A program made the translations under genes and the position numbers. A DNA stretch of 64,000 nt from Daphnia pulex (lineage: Eukaryota > Arthropoda > Branchiopoda > Diplostraca > Daphniidae), in the NCBI RefSeq assembly GCF_021134715.1, contig NC_060018.1:4543501-4607500 (forward strand), in the 5' to 3' direction. The notes under the pieces are model-generated. The model was not told the DNA's origin. It did not search any database and saw only the letters and a program-made list of their open reading frames with translations. Within the stretch, counting starts at the first letter, position 1, and each line of letters begins with the position of its first letter. Of the stretch, positions 12,203-23,100 are shown piece by piece.

Positions 12203-14057
12203 TTAAGGGTAGCGACGCTGATTCTCGGCGATAGCCAAATCGACGATGTTCCCACCCAAGAAGAAGTCCAACGACACAATGTTGGCCAACTCTGACCAGC
12301 GATCACGGAACCAGTTGGTTACGTTACCTGAATATTATCGAATAGACATTTTGAGATGAATAATAATAACACGTTCCAGTTGCCATTTGATCATTGGCAG
12401 TTATATATAAATAATGGGAATGAAATCATATATCACACGATTGACGAGGTCCGCTGCGTTGCGTAAACCGTCGAGCCGATCGGTCATGACGTCGAGCGAG
12501 TTGGGCGTGAGTTCCGACATTGCAGACCATGGTCTGCAATTGGCAATTGGAATTTGCCTGCAGGCGAATTGCCCTTGAGCAGCGTCTTCCATCACGCCAG
12601 TCAGATAAGACTCCAAGTCTTCCACGGTATTGACGTTGCCCCACTGATGTTTAACGGCTGGCCAAAAGTACGGCGCGCCAACATGATTGGGATCGTTGTA
12701 AGTCACGATCAATCGTTTACCCGATGACCAGAAATCGTTCAGAGTCGCCTCCCAGGTCATGTCGGCCGGGGCCATCCACTGGCCGAATTCCTGATAAAGG
12801 AGATCTTGCAGTTCCTGGTGGGCTCCCGGTTCTTGGTCCAAATTATCCACGCCGTGGATGTCAAAAATGACAATCTCCTCCGTTCGGCTGATGAATTCAC
12901 GGACGAGCGCCGTGTCGTTGACCAGTGGGCGCAAAATGTAGGATCCGTGGTGAGTGTAGAAACGGACATCCGCGCCGTTGGGTAGGTTGGGCGAGAAAAT
13001 GATTCTCATGTCCAAATAACGGACACCGAACGAAAGCTGATGAAAGAGATCTTCATCCTGGGTGGGGGCGTATAAGTTTTTAAATGATTTAAAAATGTCT
13101 TTGGCCAAAAGTTTCGATTGTTTTCAGCCGGAGAGACCTTTTTTAAATTCATCAACTAATTATTCGTCTACGGAGTACGGATAATAAAACTTGCCTGAGT
13201 AATAGCATATTTGGTATCAATTTGGTCTGAGCTTAGTCCGGCATATCGTTCGTAGGCGGCCGCATCGTGAGTGCCGGGCAAATAGAGCTCCCTCAATTTG
13301 GCGGCGCTAATCCCGGTGTCTTTGAGGTCGGCCATCCAATTGGGACGGGCTCGGAGGCAATTACAAGCGACAATTTGGCCGTCCAGGCGGACATAAGCCG
13401 CCCAATAATATTGACAGCGCTCATCAATCAGATCTCCAGCTACCCAATGAGGCATGTTGGAGTTGAGACGGACCCAGGAGGCGTTGGCCATCTCGGCGTC
13501 AATCGTCGTTTGCTCAATCACCGCAGAGCCCATCGATTGGCAGAAAGATGTCTCGGAAACATACTGGTAGAGGACTATTTGATCCCCCTCTTGATATCCT
13601 CCATCAATGGACCACCAGGAAATCTCGAGTTGCCTCTCCTGGATTTGCCCGTCAACAACCCGAGCCAAAGAGCCGACCCCAACCGACAGATTTGGCATTA
13701 TGTTTGCTTTGCTATTAGATGACGCTCGGGATTGTTTGAGCGTTCGATATCCACCACCTTATTTATTGTGCGCCCATCGGTTAGAGTTATGGGAAAGCGA
13801 ATGAAACCAAAAACCATAAAAATGAGAAAATCAAAAAAGAAATCAGGAAGAAAATCATAAAAAATAAAGAAGGAATGAATTTAGGAAAACTCGCAAAAGA
13901 AAAGCGAATAGGACCCGTGCTGTGACGCAGTTTCCAGTATAGCAGGAAATCATTTGTTATGTATACCTGTTCCTCCTGGAGCTGCTGGTAGGGCGGACGA
14001 TATGACGCAGCCGAATAACAGCAAAGACGCAATCAATGCAGACCGATTTTCGGACAT
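12203..14057 (-). CDS. secreted PI-PLC X-domain protein (PLCXD-like), paralogue B
   Basis: Four exons (14057-13967, 13724-13195, 13057-12439, 12327-12203) give 454 residues. Residues 1-23 are a signal peptide (MSENRSALIASLLLFGCVIS). Next comes a beta-sandwich-like region (ERQLEISWW...GDQIVLYQY) and the X domain: LRELYLPGTHDAAAYERYAG (catalytic His), FGVRYLDMRI, VRFYTHHGSYIL (second His in the standard HG context), EEIVIFDIHGVDN and RLIVTYNDPN. SAMSELTPNSLDV and NVTNWFRDRW near the end match paralogue A. Members of this family cleave phosphoinositides but lack the PH, EF-hand and Y regions of classical PLCs. Intron 13194-13058 has a GC donor (CAG/GCAAGT). The acceptor chosen for exon 2 (CCCGAG/CG) has a weak pyrimidine tract, so that junction is the least certain. 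Confidence 0.85.
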
Positions 14058-15568
14058 TTCCGACGGATGTTTTTTCCTTATAAAGCCAAGGAGAAAACAA
14101 AAGACAACAAGTTAAAGCTCAAGTCGGTGATCTATTGGGTAGGTCTGATATTATCGATCTGAAATGCGTGACGCCCTTGTTGGTTTTTCTTATTATTTAT
14201 TCTCTTTTCGGTTGACAGAATATCCCGTTGGAAACAAGGTTCTTAATGTTCTCCCAACTGGAATGTGATTGATATGGTAGTAAATGGGACAGAAGAAATT
14301 CATAACTCCAGAAACAATAAAATTCGTTCCGTCTCTGTTGTACTATAGTATTCCCCATCCATCCATCCATCCAAAAAGGAGCGTGCGCACTCGAGACGCA
14401 TCACAACAAAACAAGACCACAACGACTTTTTAGCAGCAGCTTCCCATCACCCCGATAGCCATAACCAGTCCGAATAAGAGTATCAACAAAGCGTATATAT
14501 AACGATGTACGGAAAAGAAAAAGAAAAACTTCAATCGTCAGAAAATCGACTGCTCTAAAAAAAAAGAAAAAGAAAACTAAAAAAGTTAAAACTCACTTGA
14601 CGAGTGTGACGGTTGCCCTTCCGGGTTGTGAAGTTTCCGAGATGAAGAAATCGATGGAGACAACAAAAAAAATAAACGCTTCGATGGGTTTGGCTGCTGG
14701 TCGCCTTTCGGAAGTGGAACTGTTGCGACGAGAAGCGCACACACACACAACACCCGTCGTATTGAACGGCAGAAGGAACAGAGTCAGTATAGTAGGGGCG
14801 ATGGAGGGTAAATTTGGCCGACGAGACAAGACACGCAAACCGTGAGGAGAGTCGATGCGGCTGCGCAAAGAGCCGCCCTCCTCCGAGACTGCGATAACGA
14901 AAAGACGGCCAGTCTCTTTCTGTCTAAGTTTCCTAATTATCTCCTTGACGTAGAGAGAGATTACAGCTGCTCTGCACTTGAATTGTTCAAGAGATGTTGG
15001 CTGCGCTTAAGACGAAAAGAAACAAACACACCCCTACACGCCCCCACTGCGCACTAGAACACGCCAACACAACGTCATTACGCAAAGTAATCAAGGAGAT
15101 GAGAGATGATGCTTGCTTCTCTAATTTCCTCAGATGCCCATTTAAAAGAAGCGCAATTTTTATGCCGTGTAGAAATATAAACCACCGGTTGGCGAGAGAT
15201 CCGTCTGCCGCTCCTCGAATCACGGCACTGACGAAGCCAGAGCTACGGTTCAACATTGTATAGTTCTCCTGCTGCTGGTAGCTGTCTGGTATAGATATAT
15301 ACTCGGAGGAGGAATACGAAAAAGGAGAAAACTATTGGCCAGCACTTTTGCAGGTCTCTCTACCTTCTTAATTCCATCTACGCCAGTCCATCTTTTCTCG
15401 TGCATGTTGTTTGGTGTGGAGGTTTTTAGTGCATAGACAGGAGATAAGTTTTTTCCGATAAGATTTGACCGAAGCCCGTATGGACGACAGCAAATGCTAA
15501 AAGAATTTCGCCGTGACCTGGTATGGTCTGATAAGTATCGGAATTTATTTTGGGGGAAAATCTACCGG
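14058..15568. other. intergenic region upstream of PLCXD paralogue B
   Basis: Contains the promoter side of paralogue B, a short (ATCC)n run near 14357-14373 and A-rich stretches around 14515-14590. Short open frames here have no recognisable domain, and I do not call them as genes. Confidence 0.4.
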
Positions 15569-15774
15569 GAAAATTTCTCACCTCTAGAATATTGTAAAAT
15601 AAAATTGGGTAACAAAATGAATGACGCAATCAACGTCCTCGGGGTGAATTCCGGACTCTGATCTGAACTGAACAGCAGAAAGTTGAGACTTACGGCATGC
15701 ATTATTTCGATTCCTTCCGTTATATTCCGGCCATTCATTGGCATATTGGCATGCTACCAATTCTCAACAGTTGA

Positions 15775-16333
15775 AGAAGAAGTTGTCTGCGTCGTCATAT
15801 TCTACCAATCTGTAAGGGTATAGTACAATATTACCTGCATCTGCGCGCCGATTTCCCTGCAGCTAAACACCTGAGCACGGGGCAGAAAAGCCAGGCTGTG
15901 CTTGCTGCTGCATTGGGTGCGTGTGCGGTTGATCTTGCTCGCCTTTTTCTCTTCATCGGGTTATAAGAATATGCAGCAGCAAGAAGCTCTGGAATTCAGA
16001 CGTGTGAATCTAGGGCGGATTGGGTTTTTGAGGCTAAGAGCATTTTAAACTATTGTCTGGTTCACTGTATACATACTCACTAGGGGAAAAAGCCATCAGC
16101 GAGGCATCCGAAGTGACTAGGTCAATTTTCGACTATTACAGCAGAATAACCATGATCTAATTCCGGCTGTCATTCGGGGCTCTTTCCCAGCTCACTCTTT
16201 TAGCTTTCTCCTGTCAATTGGCTGATGAATCCACCTGCGGGAGGATTCGCTCTAAATAGAATAATAAATGGGGGTGAACAGCTGATGGCTCATGTTGAGT
16301 AATCATTTTTGACCATACACACTATATACATGT
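15775..16333. other. 559-bp segment present only in duplication copy 1
   Basis: Interrupts the homology between the two copies. Its edges share the tetranucleotide TTGA with the flank, but I find no terminal inverted repeat, coding region or clear target-site duplication. It could be an insertion in copy 1 or a microhomology deletion in copy 2. Confidence 0.6.
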
Positions 16334-16589
16334 AATTTGATTCTGCGTCGTTTCTTTTTGGGAGGCTTTTACAGTCAAAATGAAATGAAAACGCGCCATT
16401 ATTACGTAATTGAAGACGAACGTTTTTTTAAATGTATTTTCCCGCTGACTAAATAGTTGGCGGTAAAATCAAACATTGAATAGAAATCGTGCAGGTGCGT
16501 ATCTTGAATAAAAGGAGGGAAAACAATATTTGCTGTAACATCATGAGTATCGTTTTGAATTGTGATATAGGAATTTTTGAAAAATCTAA

Positions 16590-17057
16590 TTAAATTGCTC
16601 TTGAATGAAGTCCGACTAAAAGTAGAAAGATGACGACCAATAAATGCCTGCTGGCAACCGGAAGAAACGCTCTGTTGCTGATTTGTACGTCCGTGTAGAA
16701 TTCCGTGATGTTGTACTGACGCGGAGAAATGTTCATCTTGTAAATGTTTTCCGGTAAATAAATTCCTAATCACAGTAATTTATAATGAGACGTGAAAATG
16801 TACAAAAGAACAACAGCGATGACATTTAATACCTGAATCATTCTTGGGACCTTTGAAGTAGTAATGATACATGGAACGGGTGGGGTTGATGCTGGTCGGG
16901 CCGTAAGGTAGTAGAGGCCGCCTAAACCTACACAAGTTACGTCACATTATAAATCTCAAATAGATTAAAAAATTTTAGGTTAAACCCTGTACACCAGGAT
17001 AACTTACCTGCACCATAATCGATTGTTATCCAGATCCGTCAAATTGGGGACGATAAT
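16590..17057 (-). pseudogene. truncated duplicate of the Reeler-DOMON gene (last three exons only)
   Basis: Three exons (17057-17008, 16927-16833, 16765-16590) match the last three exons of the gene at 47364-50277 in length, splice sites and phase. They encode VPNLTDLDNNRLWCR, FRRPLLPYGPTSINPTR and the hydrophobic tail HLLVVIFLLLVGL before a stop. All three are intact, but the homology stops upstream before any start codon, signal peptide or Reeler exon, so this is a gene fragment. One substitution changes Asp to Asn relative to the parent. A longer open frame on the same strand at 16402-16773 is a wrong-frame reading of this exon. It could be expressed only if an upstream exon were captured; I see none. 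Confidence 0.8.
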
Positions 17058-17563
17058 CTGTTTAAAATTGTGAGTCACAAAAGAGGATCAATCATTGCCT
17101 TGAAAGAACCAGTAGTCTGAACGGATAACAACAACAATTCCAGTCAGTTTCTGATCATAAATTTGTAGTTAGAACATTGCCATATCGTCATGGAGATTGA
17201 TGGCGCGGCTATCGTGTCACAGAGAGAGGTCATTTGTCACGCAATCATTTCGCAAGAGGAATAAAATCTAAGGCCCAAAACCCGTAAGAACTCCTCATCG
17301 CCCAAAGCAGTCTTGCCGTTCACTCAAACTCTGCGGCGCACAGCTCAAACTCTCATTGAACTGCTTATTTTGCCATGACATCTAGCGCTGAAATTTTACA
17401 CCTCTTGGTGAAATGACAGAATAGGGTTTTGCATATCATAAGGGATCGGGTGGAAATCAATATTAATCGAATCAGTTTTTCACGCTGATTCTCACAGTAT
17501 TTTTATTTTATTTTTAAAATTATTATTTCCCCAAGTAATCTCTCTTCATAGTTGAGATAAACT

Positions 17564-17576
17564 CCCCCCCCCCCCC
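17564..17576 (+). repeat. homopolymer C(13)
   Basis: Thirteen consecutive cytosines, a likely site of length variation or sequencing error. Confidence 0.9.
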
Positions 17577-17769
17577 ACTTAAAAACGCACCCCACTCCAT
17601 TTTTGGTGGACGACGTGACCTTCATCGAAATCACCCTTTTCGTGTTCCCCATTTAGGCCCGTAGGGCAAAAGAGGGTTGTAGGCAACACGGTAGAGAGGG
17701 GGAGAGGCATGGTCGCGCTTTCTGATTGCGATTGGCTGATACGTTTGAGCGGAAGATTGAGCATTCACA

Positions 17770-17901
17770 GCTCAAACTTTTTTTGCGGCGCACCTCCCAC
17801 GGTCAAACTTAGTTGAGCTGTGGAGTGTGTTGTACTCTGTTGTACCCTTGTGTGCCATTCAAAAATTTGAGCTTGGGAGGTGCGCCGCACAAACTTTGAG
17901 C
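17770..17901. repeat. imperfect inverted repeat / foldback element
   Basis: The left arm (17770-17799, GCTCAAAC...GCGGCGCACCTCCCA) and right arm (17873-17901, TGGGAGGTGCGCCGC...TTTGAGC) are near-perfect reverse complements of about 30 nt with a loop of about 73 nt. Related bits (GCGGCGCACAGCTCAAACTC) recur at about 17332-17351. The shape resembles a small non-autonomous foldback or MITE-like element, but no target-site duplication is certain. Confidence 0.6.
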
Positions 17902-20159
17902 CGCTCGTTGCAAGACTGGCCCAAAGTGAATTTTCACATAATATGGCCGCCGCGAGGTTGCTATGGCGTGGGGTACGCGACACGCGTCATTGGTTTGCTC
18001 TATTCTGATTGCTTCGATGTTTTTTTAACCTAGTTGTTTTTATTCTCGCTAGATGATGAGACATCTAGTGATAAAAAAACAAACATCTATGTTCCTTCAG
18101 AAGCTGTCAGCTGGTTCCTCAACCTATTTCTTTCTAGTCGACAATAATGCATCCGCTCCATTCGCATACGGCGATCATACACGGAGCCAGTTCATTCGTG
18201 TTGTGTTTGTCCATCTGTGAAGCTGCCTAACAGTTAGTGTCTGTGTGGTTTTTTTTATAACCGAGTTGCAGTTAAGGACATACGTACTAATGAACACGAA
18301 CCGAATCCACAAAGACTTTTTTTCGGACTTTTTGTTCCTTGTGGCGTCGTCTTTGCACTCTACTTGATTAGTAGATCATCAATACCTCCGTCTCCAACGA
18401 GTTGAAAAATTGTCGATCGCCTCTTTGCATATCATCAGTGTGCCAGTGCTTCATGGAAGCCCGAAGCGACTATGACCTCGATCCGTCGCGCCCGCTAATG
18501 TAGCAGCGCCAGGTAACTAACAAACAGAAAAAAAAGCTCCTGAAGGTATGAAAGGCTTGAAAAGAGAGCCGAGGGGAGAGCCCCGTACCCATTGTTATAA
18601 TATAAGACTTGTTTTGGTCACTTTCTCTGTGAGCTCCCCATATCAATTCGTATTTTTAAACATTTTTCTTTATAATAAGAATTTTGGAGAATTTGGACAA
18701 GGCTCAATAATCCGAGCCGTTGTTTTTGTTCTCTCTTCCTGGTGATGGCCGAGTGGAGTGACATCATCCTCAAAGGAAATTGTTTTGGTGCTAAATAACG
18801 TTTGCAAGTAGCATTACTGTTGTTGTTGTGTTTTGTTCGCCTAGTGTGTGTCACATGACTTGCTCCGTTATATCCATCACATGCTCCGTATCGACCTGGC
18901 GACGAGAAAGACCCGTTATAGCCGTAGTAGTAATGATCTAAAACTCGCCACTAGCTTATTTTTTTTCTTCCTCTTTTATTAATACGTATTTTGAGTCTCT
19001 TCAAAAGCGAAAATGACCATATGGCGTGATACCATCCTTGTCAGCTGTTTCGATAGATTCATATCACCACCAACCCGTTAAATTGCCCTTGCGTTTTTCA
19101 CTAAATTTGAATTCGTTTGCAGTCAAACCCGTTTCTTTTCTTTCGTTGAAACAAAAATTAAGTATCAAGTGTGCTGCTGAGGGGCGTATTATTTGATGAA
19201 ACATTTTAAATATTTATTTGGAACGATAAAAGAGTTTCATAGAAATAGCGCGTGATATCAAAAGAAGAGGTGTGTTCAAGCAACAAGTTGCTTAACCCGA
19301 TCTCTCCCCAAAAACCCCACAGGGGTTCGTCTAATCGTCTGTACTGAGAGGGGAGGCAACTGGAAAACGCAGTCACATTCCACTACATTTCCTTTATGTG
19401 TTGTTTATTTCGCTGCTCTGTCGTGTGTTTGGTGGGAATTTTTTCCAACTTTTTCCCTTTTCATTCACGCCCCCTTCAATCCCGTATCAGGCACTATTCT
19501 ACTCAGTTTTTGGCGCATGTGTTTTTTTTCTGCCCGCATCCAATGATGAGAGAGGTGAGTCTCCTATCATTTTTCCATTCTGTTCATATGGCCGCTAGAA
19601 ACCACCTAACTGAACGGGTGTTATGTGGAACAACGGTTGTTGCACACACACAGCCATCGCTCTGTAGTATTGTACGATGTGGCTTTGTTATTCAGACGAA
19701 AACTGTGCATAGTCAGTAGTTGGCTAGAGCTCTTTGATTCAATGTGTGGGATTCACCTTGTCGAAATACCATGATCAGTGTGGAATCTATTCGCTGGTAT
19801 TACTGCACCACTTGTTCCATCAAGTGCAACAGTGTCACAATGCAGCGTGCAGCATAGTTAGCTTGTTTCAACAACTATCATACGTCAATTGTGACATTGT
19901 TTGAGTTACATTAAGACCATGTTCTTCGAGCATTTTGTAAACAATGCTTGCTTAATCTTATTTTTGTTTATCCTTTTGAGAAATCAGTTTATCCCTTTGC
20001 ATTTCCCAGATAAAGCTTATCATTTTGAATGTTTAATAACCCCCCTTGTTGATGCAATTTTGGACAGTCCTGTTGTCTGTGTTTCCATGTTGCCATCAAT
20101 TGCCATCAATGTTACTCACTGAGCTAAGAAATTTTTATTTGTTGTTTCATCACCACTAG
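17902..20159. other. non-coding region upstream of the RhoGAP coding exons
   Basis: T-rich with short low-complexity runs. The acceptor at 20158-20159 shows that the RhoGAP start-codon exon is preceded by at least one upstream, probably untranslated exon. A plausible first-exon zone lies around 18100-18550, but I cannot fix a transcription start. Confidence 0.45.
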
Positions 20160-20187
20160 GTGCAGTGCTGCCAGAGAGCCAGGTCCG

Positions 20188-23100
20188 ATGGCACCCATGG
20201 AGTCTCAAGGCTGGAGGAAGAAGAGCACAGTGACAGTCCTTTACAGCTACTCTTATCCAGTGGCTAATTCAAGTACCAACAACAGCGGTAGTAACGATGG
20301 TGGGAACGAAGTGTCTATGCGGGAGGGAGAACGACTGATTCTATTGGAAAAGAGCAACACGGACTGGTGGCAGGTGCGTAGGCCAGGGGACAAGAGTCAA
20401 CCCTTTTACGCTCCAGCCAACTACTTACAGGAAGATGGAATCAGCAAGGCCAAAAAAGCCATTCCGTCCTCCCCTTCGTCCACCACTGGATCGTTTCTGG
20501 GTTCGAAATCCGGCCACATGGCCGTCAATCCGTCTGGTCACAACAAATCCAATGCCAATCGACGTCACATTGGCGTTTCATCGTCAACTTCCTCTTCAAT
20601 CGCCCACTTAAACGAGACGAGTCGCAGTGACGATTGCCTGCATTCGCCCATAACTGCCCGGCAACCTGACATGAAGTCTGCTTCCGGTGGAGGCAGCAAA
20701 TGGTCCATCCGGCAAGTTGCCAATTCCGAGCTTCGAAAACAGCGATCTACCTCTATGGACGCCATCATGTTCCTAGAGCTTTTGGAGAACGAAATCAAAG
20801 ACATGCCAGGAGGAGGCGGAGCCAGTGGCGATGTAAACAAAAGAAGTGGCAAAGAAAGAAGCCACAACAACAAGTACGGAGTGGACGATAGCCCACACAA
20901 CAGGAGCAGCAGCAGCATCGGCCGCCAGTTGAAGAGCGAGTCGCTGGTAGACAGATTCAAGAAGCCGCGCATATCCAAAGATTTGTGGGAGAGGCGGAAA
21001 TCTTGGGCTGTTGAAGAGTCGACTCCTCCCCCTCCAGTATATTTGATGGGCCGCCGCCATCCTGTCAAAGAAGAGGAGACGGCCAATATTAATTCTGTCA
21101 AACGTCATCGACGATCGATGCAGTCACTGTTGGCCGCTCCGCCGCTGCCACCACGTCTATCGGTTCAGCAGGAAAACCAATCGAGTCTCGGACGAGTGTT
21201 GCGTGATAAGACGACGGCGACAGTTAGCCGACGTGAATGTAATGTCGATGAGACCGATAGTGGATCCAGTGATAAGAACAGCCACGCTGATAAGGCGCCG
21301 GCGCTCCCACCCAAAAAGAATCCCAATCAAGGCGTAGATGCAAGTGCGTCGCCTCCAGTTCGACTGCCCAAAGTGGACAATTATTCTCGAGTGATACCCT
21401 TGCGATCTTCTGCTCCTTCTCCTGGATCGCCCCATATTAACAATAATAATAGTAGTAGCAGTGCTGTGTCGAAAGGAATTACTCCCAGTGTAACAACAGC
21501 CAACAACAACAACAACTCATCCCCGCAGTCGCCGTCCACTTTTCTTGTGAGTCACAATCGCGCCTTATCGGAATCTCTGGAGAAGTTGGCTCAACAGATT
21601 CAGACGCCCCTCTCCTATCCCCACCCTATTCCTCCGCCACGTCGTTCATCATCCGAGTCCATGGAACGGTCGGCTGGAGCTATGGGCCAGTCCGCCAGTT
21701 CCTCGTCACCGCCAAGATTGCCACCAAAAAACGCCAAACTCCCAGCGGCCAAACCTCCAACACCTACAGCTACTCCTAAACAACAACAACCACAGATATC
21801 AATACAAAAGTATAAAATAATCACGCAATCGTGTCACGATCAAGATTTGACAGTTTTTTTTTAAATCCCACATGACCCTGACTTCTTTCTTTCCTTCCCA
21901 CTTTTTAGATTGAGCAATTCTGAATCGAATTCTAAAAAGGAGGTCAAGGATAATTACGTCAATTTGATGAGACCGTTGACCATGGTCGATACGTTGGACG
22001 ACATTCAAAGCGACGAATCCGGCATCAACATGAGTTTTAATAATCCGCTTTTCAATGAGAAGGAGGTATTTAATTAACGGCTCTTTGTTTAACCCTCAGT
22101 TCAATACGTTCATTTATTTTTACATATATATTTGTAAGGACGGACAAGATAAAGGTTCTCAAGAGCAATTGGGTTCAAGTGTTGATCTCGAGAGTTCAAT
22201 CGACGACGCCATCAGTTTGAAAGCAGTCAAGACGTTGCGTGGATCCGAGTCGAACTTGTCGGGTAGCGAACTGGAAGCCAATTACGCCTCGTCCTGTGAA
22301 GACATTTTGAGTTCCAAGGACTCGCTTAACTCCATTCCCTCAGTCAAGGTAACATTTCAATTCATTTGGGAATTATTAAAAAAAAAAATACATTTGTTGT
22401 ATTATTAAATTCCAGAGCGATCATTCGAGATCGCAAATGAATCACAACAACAACAACAACACGGGTAGTCTTACGAAACCTCCACCTGACTCTCCTGGTC
22501 CGCGCCAACGCCCAAGACGAGAACTGTTTGAAAATTGGTTCGAATATGTGGATCAGACAACTGGGCGACCTTTTTATTTAAATAGCGAGAATCGGGCCAA
22601 GAGTTGGAAACCACCCAGAAGAATAGGAACCAGTCCCATCACACGAGTGAGATTTTTTTTCTTCTTTAATTATTTCTGGATCTCATCCATAAATTAACCA
22701 AATCTGTCCTTTCTTCTTTGCTATTGTTTTGGTACGTTTTCTCTTTTTTTTTGGATGGATAACGTTTTCTTTTTGTTGTTATTGTAGGGCATTTCCATCG
22801 AAGAAGAGAAATTCAATGACGGTGATCAATTGTCGAGTAGTGTCGACTCTCATAACTCGTCCACCACGAACCATCAATCACGTCTCGTGTCAGAGGCGAT
22901 CAAGGAGGCCCATGCCAAAAACCACACGTTATTGAGCGTGCCACGTGGATGGATTGAATCTGTAGATCCGTCCACGGACGAAGTCTTCTACACCAACAGC
23001 CATACTGGAGCAAAGGTATATTTTCCGTTTGGTTTTCTATAAGTTTCTCTCGCGGGTTTCCTGGTGACAATGGAACCCAATTTGCAGCCCAACATCACCA

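Larger units (their letters stand above)
15569..17262. repeat. segmental duplication, copy 1 (partner at 46888-48042)
   Basis: Nearly identical, same-orientation copy of the 3' end of the Reeler-DOMON gene. Matching starts at AAATTTCTCACCTCTAGAAT and ends at TTTCGCAAGAGGA, where copy 2 enters a GAT/AAT microsatellite. Copy 1 carries about 559 extra bases (about 15775-16333) between TTGA and ATTTGATTCTGCG that copy 2 lacks. Divergence is a few scattered substitutions and short indels, so the duplication looks recent. Confidence 0.9.

Noticed and set aside
18742-18760. TGGCCGAGTGG resembling a tRNA Ser/Leu A box
   Set aside because: No matching B box or cloverleaf stems are found in the following 80 bp.
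20565-21101. 178-codon minus-strand open frame
   Set aside because: Shadow of the Ser/Pro-rich RhoGAP exon; no independent evidence.
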